A stretch of DNA of 64,000 nt, taken from NCBI RefSeq assembly GCF_014201905.1, contig NZ_JACHFM010000001.1:310001-374000 (forward strand), given 5' to 3'. This document shows positions 25,287-33,419 of the stretch, piece after piece. The translations under genes were made by a program, and so were the position numbers. The notes beneath the pieces were generated by a model. It had not been told where the DNA came from and searched no databases. It was given only the letters and a program-made list of their open reading frames with translations. The first letter of the stretch is position 1; every line of letters begins with the position of its first letter. The stretch is from Amaricoccus macauensis (GTDB lineage: Bacteria > Pseudomonadota > Alphaproteobacteria > Rhodobacterales > Rhodobacteraceae).

Positions 25287-27071
25287 TCAGAGAATGAAGT
25301 CCCCCGCGCCAAGCCCGTGGCCGTCGGCGATCCCCACGTGGAAGTCAGCGACCTTGTCGCCGTTCCGGTCTCCCGAGACCATGCCGTTCTTGTACCGGAG
25401 TTCGCCGGCCGTGCCGCTGAAGCCCTTCTCTCCGATGAATACGAAGGCCTGATTGCCCTTGGCCCTCACGTCGGCGTCGATGCCGCTGAGGTCGATCCGG
25501 TCGCCCTGGCCACGCCGGAAGTCGGTGATCACGTCTCCCGCCGCCTCGGCCGCGCTTGCGAACACGAAGCGATCGGCGCCCGGGCCTCCGGTAAGGGTGT
25601 CTGATCCCGTGCCGCCGGTGAGGACATCGTTGCCTTCGCCGCCCCCCAGGACATCTGCTCCGGAGCCGCCCCTCAGGACGTCGTTTCCGGCCTCACCCGT
25701 CAGCCTGTCGTTGCCGGCCCCGCCGAGGAGCGAGTCATTGCCGGCCCCGCCGGCAAGGGTGTCGTTGCCACCGTTGCCGATCAATGTGTCGTTGCCACCA
25801 TTGCCGGCAAGACTGTCAGCACCATCGCTGCCCCTCAGGAGATCATGGCCGGGGCCTCCTGCACGCGTGCCCGTTCCGGTGTCAGGATCGGTGGCCTTTC
25901 CGCCGATGTCGAATGCTCCGAGATCGACGATGCCAGCCCTGAGCTTGCCAAGGAAGTCACTCGCCGCAGCGGCCTGCCCGGACGCGCCGCCATCGACCGC
26001 AGGCGAGTTTCCGAACACCCGGAAGTCGTGCCGGGCGGCGTCGATGAACATCGGATCGATCCCGAGAAGATTGCCATGGCCCGCAGACGCGCCAGCATTG
26101 CCTTTCGTGACGAAGACCGATGCCTCGCCGACCTTGCCGTTGAAGGTAAGGTTGTTGAGGTACTCGATGAACTGGTTCGTCATCCCCTTGAAGGAGACGT
26201 TGGCAATCGCGGAGGCCCCCTTCACCTTCGGGTCGGCAACCGCGATGTTGTTGGTCCAGGTGGTGTTGTTCGAGTTCATGTTGCTGAGCTCGGCCTTCCA
26301 CGACCCGTCTGCCGCCGGGCTCTGCGAGTTGTGCCAGGACGTGTTGTTCCGAACCGTGACGTTGTCGCTCCACGCGGCCTGAATGCCGGCGCCGCCGTTG
26401 CCGAAGACGACGTTGTTCTCGACGAGGATCGGGTGCCTGTAGGCAGGGTAAGTGCCCTTGGGGCTGGTGGCGCTGTCGATGATGACACCGTTGCCATCGG
26501 TCCTGGCACCGGTCTCGGTGACGTTGTCGTAGGAGAGGTTCCCTCGGATGATGATGCGGAAGCCCTGCGTTGTCGTGTCACCCGTCACATCGACGGGATG
26601 GAAGACGGAGATCCCCGATCGGGCGTCCTCCTTGGCGTTGTCGTAGGTGGTGTTGCCCTCGACGAGGACGAAGTCGGACCTGTTGATCGAGATGCCGTTG
26701 CCGACGCTGTCGTGGATGACGTTTCGGGTGACGGCGATATGGTGGACCGAGGCGGTGGTGATGCCGGCACCGGCGCCGACGATCTCGAAGCCATCCACCT
26801 GAACGTAGTTGCCGCCGATGATGAAGCCGGCATCCCTGCCCCCACCCTCGATCCTGACCGTGCCCGGCTCCTCGGCGCGGATGACGATGTACTTGTCGGC
26901 CGCCCCGCTCTTGCCGATCCAGACCTGTTCCTTGTAGGTGCCCGACCTGACGACGAGCTCGTCACCGGCCTTCAGCCTCTGGACCGCCTTGTTGATCGAC
27001 GCAAAAGGCTCGTCCGAGCTGCCGGTTTTCGTTTTGTCGTTGCCAGTGGTCGACACGTAGTAGGTCGTCAT
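25287..27071 (-). CDS. Secreted RTX protein with right-handed beta-helix domain
   Basis: A 594-residue protein. Residues about 1-385 form a parallel beta-helix: YYVSTTGNDKTKTGSSDEPF at the start is the typical opening of such enzymes. Repeated coils such as IAVTRNVIHDSVGNGISIN, VEGNTTYDNA and ILVENNVVFGNGGAGIQ follow. From about residue 400 there are eight or so RTX nonapeptides (LAGNGGNDTLIGNGGNDTLA), then a type I secretion C-terminus ending GAGDFIL. The layout resembles alginate C5-epimerases or RTX pectate-lyase-like enzymes. No YGFDPH epimerase motif is present, so the polysaccharide it acts on is unknown. No signal peptide is seen. Confidence 0.88.
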   Translation of the reverse strand: MTTYYVSTTGNDKTKTGSSDEPFASINKAVQRLKAGDELVVRSGTYKEQVWIGKSGAADKYIVIRAEEPGTVRIEGGGRDAGFIIGGNYVQVDGFEIVGAGAGITTASVHHIAVTRNVIHDSVGNGISINRSDFVLVEGNTTYDNAKEDARSGISVFHPVDVTGDTTTQGFRIIIRGNLSYDNVTETGARTDGNGVIIDSATSPKGTYPAYRHPILVENNVVFGNGGAGIQAAWSDNVTVRNNTSWHNSQSPAADGSWKAELSNMNSNNTTWTNNIAVADPKVKGASAIANVSFKGMTNQFIEYLNNLTFNGKVGEASVFVTKGNAGASAGHGNLLGIDPMFIDAARHDFRVFGNSPAVDGGASGQAAAASDFLGKLRAGIVDLGAFDIGGKATDPDTGTGTRAGGPGHDLLRGSDGADSLAGNGGNDTLIGNGGNDTLAGGAGNDSLLGGAGNDRLTGEAGNDVLRGGSGADVLGGGEGNDVLTGGTGSDTLTGGPGADRFVFASAAEAAGDVITDFRRGQGDRIDLSGIDADVRAKGNQAFVFIGEKGFSGTAGELRYKNGMVSGDRNGDKVADFHVGIADGHGLGAGDFIL

Positions 27072-27473
27072 CCGCGATGCTCTCCCGTGAGGTCAATCCC
27101 AGCCCTCGCTGAGATGCGGCAACGCAACATCGAACCCCTGAGGAATCACCAAATCGATGACGTCATGTGCTTCTATTTTTATTATAAATATATAGAGTAT
27201 TTATAGTTTATATAAAGTAAATGTATATTCCGATTTTTGGGACATCGGGAGTTATCTTCAGACAGGTACTTGATGAAATCGCGGCAAGTGCCCTCACCTG
27301 AACCAGAACCCTGGTCCACGCCTGAAGAAAGCTCATGCGAACCGTGGAACGAACTGGCAGGAATAGGGGCACGGCCCGGACCGGCGGACCCCGGGAGCTC
27401 GGCAGACGCGCGTCAGCGAGCGGCGATGGTCCGCCGATCGGCAGGCCCGGGAGAGGTTGCCGCAAGTGCGCGG
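27072..27473. promoter_or_regulatory. AT-rich promoter region with an 8-bp inverted repeat
   Basis: About 400 bases between the LytM gene and the RTX beta-helix gene. Bases 27168-27236 are strikingly AT-rich against the GC-rich surroundings and contain TATAAATA and TATTTATA as a perfect inverted repeat (27183-27190 and 27198-27205, 7-base spacer). This probably holds the RTX gene promoter and an operator or nucleoid-protein site. The rest of the interval (27237-27473) shows no convincing gene. Confidence 0.55.
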
Positions 27474-28463
27474 CTATCGCTGAACCGCGACCTCGACATT
27501 GGTGGAGATGATCGCCTTGCCACCGCGGGAAAGCGTGTAGGTCCCGGTGTGTACCCCAGGCACCCACCCGGCCGACGGGCGCCGCACCCCGCCGAAGGCA
27601 AACCAGCTCACGTTGTTCGCATCGAGTACGCTCTCGTTCTTCAGCAATACCGATCCGTCCGGGTCGGTAATGCTGAAGGACTGAACATCGCCGGACTCCG
27701 CCCCGAACAGGTCCACCCAGAGGACCAGAACATCAGGATCGCGCACCGTTTCACCCAGACGCTCGTCTCCTCGACGGACCGCATCGGCGTCGGGCCGCAT
27801 TGATGAGAAGCCCGCGATCAGCAACCCCGTCGGCACATAGGCAAGAGCTTGTGCCGCCGCCTCGGTCCACAACGGCGATCGGGGAGAACCGCACGTCCAG
27901 CCCCCGGCCGCTCCGGTGTAGGGATCGACCTCCGCCCCGTCCTTGCGCACGGTGAAGTGCAGATGCGGGAACTCGGTCTGCCCGGAGAGTCCGATCAGCC
28001 CCAGAGGGCTTCCCGCCTCGACCCGATCGCCCGGCTTTACCAGGACGCTTCCCGAGCGGAGATGCGAATACTGTGTCTGCCATCCTCCGCCGTGATCGAT
28101 CAGAACACCGTTTCCAGCCTCCCGGCCGGCCACGGCCTCGGGACCGGTATCGCGGATGCTGACATCGGCCATGCCGTCGCGGGTCGCCTTCACGACGCCC
28201 TCTGCCGCGGCAACGACCCTGACGCCCGCCCGCATCGCGACAAGATCGCGAACCCGGATGTCCGTGCCGTCGTGCCCGTCGTAGGTGAGCCGCCCGCACC
28301 ACGGATCGAGACGCCCCGGCCCGGGATCGAGGTCGACGTAGTTCTGCACGTGGCAGAGCGATCCGAAGGCACAATCGACCGGAACCCCGACCCGGAATGC
28401 CTCATCTGCCCGCCCCGTACCGGCGGCGCAGAGCATCGCCAACGCAAGCGCAATCCGCTTCAT
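27474..28463 (-). CDS. M23 (LytM-type) peptidoglycan endopeptidase
   Basis: A 329-residue exported protein with signal peptide MKRIALALAMLCAAGTGRAD. The LytM domain has the zinc motif GHDGTD, then GNGVLIDHGGGWQTQYSHLR, GLIGLSGQTEFPHLHFTVR and the final HLH ligands, so the catalytic set looks complete. The C-terminal 120 residues form a beta-rich domain without a family I recognise. It is the last gene of the minus-strand run that includes the exonuclease and ZorAB-like proteins, but a 265-base gap separates it. Membership of that unit is thus uncertain. Function: cleavage of peptide cross-links in peptidoglycan. Confidence 0.88.
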   Translation of the reverse strand: MKRIALALAMLCAAGTGRADEAFRVGVPVDCAFGSLCHVQNYVDLDPGPGRLDPWCGRLTYDGHDGTDIRVRDLVAMRAGVRVVAAAEGVVKATRDGMADVSIRDTGPEAVAGREAGNGVLIDHGGGWQTQYSHLRSGSVLVKPGDRVEAGSPLGLIGLSGQTEFPHLHFTVRKDGAEVDPYTGAAGGWTCGSPRSPLWTEAAAQALAYVPTGLLIAGFSSMRPDADAVRRGDERLGETVRDPDVLVLWVDLFGAESGDVQSFSITDPDGSVLLKNESVLDANNVSWFAFGGVRRPSAGWVPGVHTGTYTLSRGGKAIISTNVEVAVQR

Positions 28464-28728
28464 TCAAGATCCTCCTTCCCGACACCCTACCAGAAACGCC
28501 CGCGGCCCGCTCACAAGTGCCGACCCGCGAGGATCCCGCAGGCGCGCCGACCGGACGATCGGCGTACTGGTCTCGGCAAGTCGGACCGCCGCAAGGGGGG
28601 CACGCTGATTGCGGCGGACCCGGTGGACGTGTGCCGCCGGTCTCGCGGGCACCGCATTGCCGCACGCACCTGCGCCGACCGGATCGCAGCCATTCCGTGC
28701 CGTAGTCTCTTGCCTATCTCCCGGCTAC

Positions 28729-29568
28729 CTACCTACCAGAACGGACGCGTGAGGAGCGCGCCGCGGAGGCAGCCCGCTTGTCCCGCAGCAGGGCCGGAAA
28801 TTCCAGCCCGGTTGCCGCTTCTGCCCTCAGGACCACGATGGCCGCCGCGCGGGCGTCTTCTTCCGCGTGATGGTGCTCGAAATCGATGGAAAGATGGCGC
28901 TTGAGGTTGCCGAGGCCATGTCCGCCGTTGCCGGCAAGTTCCGGCCACGCGCGCCGCGCGATCTGCAAACTGTCGTACCATCGCCAGTCTGGCGCCGTGA
29001 TGCCATGTCTCTCGCACGCGGCATTCACCGAGGACCGATCAAACCCGCTGTGCTGGATGACCGGCTGCCTGGCGATCGAACGCGAAAAGGTCCGAAACAC
29101 TTCCGGCCAGAGGGGGGCGTCGATGACATCACGAGGCGAGATGCCGTGGATCGACGTATTGGTGAAAACCTGTCGCGGATTGACCAGTGTGGAGGTCGTA
29201 TCGATTGTTCCGGCTGCTGTTACGAACGCCAGACCCAGCTGACAGATGCTGTCCCGACCACCGCTGGCCGTCTCGACGTCGAGGGCGACGAAGCGGTATT
29301 GCGTGGCGGGCCGCGCCGGGACTTTCGGCAGCGGCGCGGTCGCGGGCCTCGGCAGCGGCGGCGATCCCTGCCCGGCGGAAGCGTCGAAGGGGCGCGCCTC
29401 CGGGGTCTCCGCCGATGGCCGGGTGACACGATCTTCCCTGGCAATCCGGGCCTCCAGCGCCCGTCGTCGCCGACGCCCTCCAATGTACTTCACGATGAGG
29501 AACAGCAGGAGGAACGGGGCCGAAACCAGCGCGAGCCCGACAGCCAATGCAATGTACTGCGCGTTCAT
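28729..29568 (-). CDS. Membrane-anchored DEDDh 3'-5' exonuclease (DnaQ fold)
   Basis: About 279 residues. A transmembrane helix at residues 5-29 is followed by GRRRRRALEA, which places the rest in the cytoplasm. A Pro/Ala-rich linker leads to an exonuclease domain from about residue 90: FVALDVETA (Asp97, Glu99), VIQHSGFDRSSVN (Asp177) and HHHAEEDARAA (His233, Asp238). All four metal carboxylates and the general-base His are present, so it should be active on DNA or RNA 3' ends. The ATG at 29568 follows GGGAGGG. It lies 91 bases after the ZorB-like/SNase gene. Tethering of a DnaQ-type exonuclease to the inner membrane is unusual. Confidence 0.87.
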   Translation of the reverse strand: MNAQYIALAVGLALVSAPFLLLFLIVKYIGGRRRRRALEARIAREDRVTRPSAETPEARPFDASAGQGSPPLPRPATAPLPKVPARPATQYRFVALDVETASGGRDSICQLGLAFVTAAGTIDTTSTLVNPRQVFTNTSIHGISPRDVIDAPLWPEVFRTFSRSIARQPVIQHSGFDRSSVNAACERHGITAPDWRWYDSLQIARRAWPELAGNGGHGLGNLKRHLSIDFEHHHAEEDARAAAIVVLRAEAATGLEFPALLRDKRAASAARSSRVRSGR

Positions 29569-29659
29569 CTGCGCCCTCCCGGCCGCCCGCCGTCGGCGGC
29601 ACGGAGGCGCCGCGACGCATCGGCAACGGATTTCGGCTTCATACCCTCGGTGCCGACCG

Positions 29660-31450
29660 TCATCGGACGTCCCGGGGAAGCTCGAACGTGCCGGCCCACA
29701 ACCCGGCCGCGTTTCGTTGAGCCGCCTCCTCTGCCGGAACGTACTCACTCGAGTCTCGTCGGGCGGCAATGGCGAGCCCTTCGCCGACCATCCACCCCCC
29801 GATGTCCTTACCGCCAACGGTACAGGTGGCGAAGGTGGGCCCGGATGCACCGAGACCTTTCGGATCGCAAGTCACGGTCTGGTTCCGGATCAGGTCGGCC
29901 AGGGCCAGCGCTGCCTTCTGCCCGCAGAAATAGGTTTCTCCCGCGGCAGTCTTGCACTTCTGGCCGCCCTCGGGCGCGTCGATGCCGAAGAGACTGATGC
30001 GGGTTCCGCGAATATCGATCGTGTCCCCGTCGATGACCGACGCAATGCCGGCAAGCCCGGGGGCTTTGCCCCCGGTGCCGGCATCTGTCGCGGCCGCGGT
30101 CGGCCGGTCGGGGTCGGGCGCCGGAAGCGGCTCCCCCGCCGCCGCTGCCGCGCCGGTCACCACGGGCGCCGCTGGCGCTGCCACCGGGGGCGCGGCTTCT
30201 GCCGCCTCGGGCGCTGGCGCCATTGTCTCTGTCGCGGGCGCACCAGGCGCTGGCGGCCGACCGGATGGAGTCGCCGGGCTTTCGGCGGCATCGACGTCGG
30301 TCTGGATGTCGCGGAGCACACCCTCCTGACTATAGTCGACCCGGAACACGACGCGGCGCGACTTCTGCTTGTCTTCCTGCCCGCTCACGACGACCGGGTG
30401 CGACGAGGAGTAACCCACCGCCGTAGCGACGCTGCGCGCCCACTCCCCCTCCGGGCCGGGCACGAGCTCAAGGCAGGTCGAGAGCACCGCGTGGGCGCGC
30501 GCCTGCGAGAGCGCCAGATTGGCGAGGTACGCCTGTTCCGGTGAAAGCCCCGTCCATTCCGTTGAAGCGTGCCCTTCGATCCGAAGATCGGAAATCTCGG
30601 CGCCGCTTCGCTCAAGCGTCTGGAACCACGGCAGGCAGATCGACCCGAGGAAGGCGCGGAGCTGCGGCGTGACATCGGATCTTCCCGCGGCGAAGAGCAC
30701 CGTCTCCGGGAAGACCAGCGCGCCGTCGGCGTAGATCTCGCCGCCCGCCGCGGCCACCGCCGGCCCAAGCTGACGCCGGAGGGCTTCGGTCACACGCTGA
30801 CGGCTTTCGGCCGCGGCCTGCAATCGACCGGCCACGCGCTCGGCGACGGTCCGGTCCTCGCCACCGTCTCGCCAGGCCTCGCTCCCGATCAGCTCGTTCA
30901 GCCTCTCACGCTCCCCGGCGTTCGCCGCGGCGAGCTCGGCCAGTACCTCGTCGGCGCTTTCATCGCGCCACATGTCGCTTCGCACCAGGGCTTCCAGCTT
31001 GCGCCGGTCAGTCTCGTTCGCCGCGTTCAGATGCGCGAGCACTTCCCCCGTACTCCCGTGGCGCCACGCATCGCTGCGCACGAGGGCCTCGAGCTTGCGC
31101 CGCTCTGCGTCGTCGGCAGCGGCGAGCCGGGACAGGAGTTCATCAGCGCCGCTCTCGCCGATCGCTGCGAGATCTCCGAGTTTCTCCGCCAGTTGCGGGT
31201 CCTCGGGGGAGATGCCGGCCTGGCGGAAAACCTCGAGCGCGTTTCGCATGCCCGCCTTCTCCGCCTGCGACATCGCCGTGAACTCCTGCACGGCCTCAAG
31301 CCGCCTCGCGTCTTCGTTGCGCCAGAGCATCATCAGCATGAGGAGGACGAAGGCGAGCAGCATGAACGCCTCCGCGACGGTCAGCCCCATCACGGCGCCT
31401 CGCCGGTATTGCCGCGTGGACTCGGCGGGATCGGGCATGCGGGTCGACAC
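29660..31450 (-). CDS. MotB/ZorB-like protein: TM, 32-residue repeats, OmpA domain and SNase-like domain
   Basis: A 596-residue protein. A single TM helix (19-43) carries Glu27, in the place of the proton-binding acid of MotB/TolR/ZorB. Residues 111-206 hold three 32-residue charged repeats (RRKLEALVRSD, spacing 119/151/183). Residues 236-378 form an OmpA-type peptidoglycan-binding domain (IEGHAS, SQARAHAVLS, SRRVVFRV). A Pro/Ala linker (385-465) leads to a staphylococcal-nuclease-like domain (468-596) with SVIDGDT and FGIDAPE. In that domain the residue equivalent to Arg35 is Ser486 and that of Arg87 is Pro538. The acidic metal residues remain, so cleavage is doubtful while DNA binding is possible. 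The domain lies in the periplasm. It sits nine bases after the ZorA-like gene. Confidence 0.85.
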   Translation of the reverse strand: MSTRMPDPAESTRQYRRGAVMGLTVAEAFMLLAFVLLMLMMLWRNEDARRLEAVQEFTAMSQAEKAGMRNALEVFRQAGISPEDPQLAEKLGDLAAIGESGADELLSRLAAADDAERRKLEALVRSDAWRHGSTGEVLAHLNAANETDRRKLEALVRSDMWRDESADEVLAELAAANAGERERLNELIGSEAWRDGGEDRTVAERVAGRLQAAAESRQRVTEALRRQLGPAVAAAGGEIYADGALVFPETVLFAAGRSDVTPQLRAFLGSICLPWFQTLERSGAEISDLRIEGHASTEWTGLSPEQAYLANLALSQARAHAVLSTCLELVPGPEGEWARSVATAVGYSSSHPVVVSGQEDKQKSRRVVFRVDYSQEGVLRDIQTDVDAAESPATPSGRPPAPGAPATETMAPAPEAAEAAPPVAAPAAPVVTGAAAAAGEPLPAPDPDRPTAAATDAGTGGKAPGLAGIASVIDGDTIDIRGTRISLFGIDAPEGGQKCKTAAGETYFCGQKAALALADLIRNQTVTCDPKGLGASGPTFATCTVGGKDIGGWMVGEGLAIAARRDSSEYVPAEEAAQRNAAGLWAGTFELPRDVR

Positions 31451-31459
31451 GCTCTCCCC

Positions 31460-32578
31460 CTACCGGCGCCGGAAGGGGAACCAGATCGCGCCGCCCCCGT
31501 CGCCATGGACCGGCTCGGCCTTCTCCCGGAGGTCACGACCCGGAACCCCGGTTACGGGAGCCGGCGGCACGCCGGTGGCGCCGGCAACCGCAACCCTCTG
31601 CGCATCGGCCAGTGCCGAGCCGGCGCGCTCCATCGTCTCCACGGTGCTCTCGAGCCCCGCCCGGATCCCGCCGAGCGCATCGGTTACGCGCGCCGACAAC
31701 GCTTCGATTTCAACCGTCAGGCCGCGCGTCCGTCTGAGCGCGGCATCCGCGAGGGCTTCGGCGCGCGCATCATCCTCCTCGCGCACCCGGAAAGCCGCGG
31801 CGTTGGCGTCGGCGTAAGCCGCAATCGAGCGGCTGAGCGAGGTGAGCGAGGCACGGATCGAGTCTTCCGCCGCGGAACCGGCGCGGGTGACGTGCGTCGA
31901 GATCGCGGCGACGGTTCGCGCGGACGTCTGCTCGAGAGTCGTTCGCAGCATCGCCTCATGCGCCTCGGCATCCGCGGTCATCCGCTCCCGGAGCGTATCG
32001 ACCGTGAGCGCCGTCGCCTCCGAGATCTTCACCCCCTGTTCGGAAGCGAGCTGGATCGCCTCCGTCGAGAATGTCTTCATCGTCGCGATGCTCAGCGCCA
32101 GCTCGACCCGGAGCTCGCGGGCGGCCTGCTGCAGTTCGATCCGGGTTTCGCGATCCCGCGCCACGATGTCCGGCCGCAGCTGAATGAAGATGACCCGCAG
32201 GAGAATGCCGAGGATCGTCGAGACGAGTGCGATGCCGAAGCCGGCCACGACGGATCGCATGAGCTCGGTCTGCTCCGCGCTCTGCGTGAGCTGGTAGAGC
32301 GTTGCCGAGAGCGAGGAGAGCGTGAGCAGGAAACCGAGGTAGTAGCAGTTGTCCCCGATCGCTTCCGGCTCGATCTGCAGCCGGCCGAGCGCCGTCACGG
32401 CGGCGACGTAGGCCAGCATCGCACCGACCGCGCAGCCCATGGCCCAGAACGGCCCGAAACCCAGGAACTTCAGCGTCCACGATCCGGCCGATCCAAGGAG
32501 GAACGCGAGCACGAGCGCCACCTTGTCCAGGTGATCGCGCGCCGAGAGGTCGCGGTGGAAAGCCGTTCGCAAGGCCAT
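31460..32578 (-). CDS. MotA/TolQ/ZorA-like channel protein with long coiled-coil tail
   Basis: A 372-residue inner-membrane protein with four predicted helices (about 18-38, 42-64, 78-97 and 109-133). The last two, LGFLLTLSSLSATLYQ and VAGFGIALVSTILGILLRVI, resemble the TM3-TM4 pair that lines the ion channel in MotA, ExbB, TolQ and ZorA. Residues about 140-330 are Ala/Glu/Arg-rich and look like a long cytoplasmic coiled coil, as in ZorA. The C-terminus ends in FPFRRR. It directly precedes the MotB/ZorB-like gene, the usual order for stator pairs. A MotAB flagellar role is unlikely: no flagellar genes are near and the tail is unlike MotA. Confidence 0.78.
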   Translation of the reverse strand: MALRTAFHRDLSARDHLDKVALVLAFLLGSAGSWTLKFLGFGPFWAMGCAVGAMLAYVAAVTALGRLQIEPEAIGDNCYYLGFLLTLSSLSATLYQLTQSAEQTELMRSVVAGFGIALVSTILGILLRVIFIQLRPDIVARDRETRIELQQAARELRVELALSIATMKTFSTEAIQLASEQGVKISEATALTVDTLRERMTADAEAHEAMLRTTLEQTSARTVAAISTHVTRAGSAAEDSIRASLTSLSRSIAAYADANAAAFRVREEDDARAEALADAALRRTRGLTVEIEALSARVTDALGGIRAGLESTVETMERAGSALADAQRVAVAGATGVPPAPVTGVPGRDLREKAEPVHGDGGGAIWFPFRRR

Positions 32579-32579
32579 T

Positions 32580-33419
32580 TCAGAGGTCCCCGAGCGTCTG
32601 CGGATCGACCGCGCCCACGCCCTGCGTTTCGAGGTAGCGAACCCAGAAGTCGTCGACGGCGGCCGCGTCTACCTTGCTGTCGGTTCTCGGCACGCGCAGA
32701 AGCGTGACGTCGGTCCCGTCGAGGTTGCGGGCGAGGCGGCCGAACGCGGACGATGCGTGGAAACTCTGCCAGTCCTCCCCGCGATAGAAGCTCATCGCGT
32801 CGCTGTTCTGCATCAGATCCGACACGATCACGACGCGATGCGGGGCCCCGTCCTGTACGGGAAGGCTCGCCATGCCGGCGAGGAGCGCCTGCAGCCCTTC
32901 CATGATGGGCGACTGCTTCGCCTCGCCGGACTCCAGCATCGAGCCGACCTCGGCGCGATACGGCTTCACGAAGCCGTCCTGGAAGCGGGCCTCCACCTGT
33001 CTCGAATTCCGGGTAAGATCGCCGCCTTCAGCGCCGGTGAGCGGGCGGCAGAGCGCGAAGGCCGCGCCCGTCTGGCCCGGGTCATCGCTCACCCGGCCCA
33101 ACGCCACGAGTGTCCCTCGCGGGCTTGCCAGCACCATCTTGTCGAGTGCGGCGCGCAGCGCGAGCGATTGCGTGGCGCTGATCGGATCCGTCATGTCGAG
33201 GAGGATCGCAAGCGTGCCGACGGCTCCATCCGTCGGGCAGAGGGTCGCCGCGTCCATCCGGTCCGCCTGAACCTGACGAAAGGCGAACCAGCTCACCCCG
33301 CCGACGGCAGCGAGCAAGGCCACGATGCCAAGCGTGACCAGCCAGACGGGGCGACCCTGCCCCGGCCGGCGGCGTGATGAATGGCGGCCTGCGGGCCGCG
33401 CGGACCTGCCCCGTGCCAT
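32580..33419 (-). CDS. Membrane-anchored periplasmic von-Willebrand-like domain protein
   Basis: A 279-residue protein. An Arg-rich N-terminus and a TM helix (about 25-47) are followed by a periplasmic domain beginning GTLAILLDMTDPISATQSLA. The strand-loop D-x-T-D resembles the first MIDAS motif of vWA domains. Further on, HRVVIVSDLMQNS resembles a later vWA strand. The classic DxSxS is not kept exactly. Start and stop codons of the flanking genes overlap or nearly touch (TGATG with the upstream gene; one base before the ZorA-like ATG), so it belongs to the same unit. A role as ligand or protein sensor is an inference. Confidence 0.7.
   Translation of the reverse strand: MARGRSARPAGRHSSRRRPGQGRPVWLVTLGIVALLAAVGGVSWFAFRQVQADRMDAATLCPTDGAVGTLAILLDMTDPISATQSLALRAALDKMVLASPRGTLVALGRVSDDPGQTGAAFALCRPLTGAEGGDLTRNSRQVEARFQDGFVKPYRAEVGSMLESGEAKQSPIMEGLQALLAGMASLPVQDGAPHRVVIVSDLMQNSDAMSFYRGEDWQSFHASSAFGRLARNLDGTDVTLLRVPRTDSKVDAAAVDDFWVRYLETQGVGAVDPQTLGDL

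Noticed and set aside
25287-27071. Alginate C5-epimerase assignment for the beta-helix RTX protein
   Set aside because: The catalytic YGFDPH motif is not found; only the overall layout is similar.
31460-32578. Flagellar MotA
   Set aside because: No flagellar genes nearby, and the long coiled-coil tail and partner with SNase domain do not fit MotAB.
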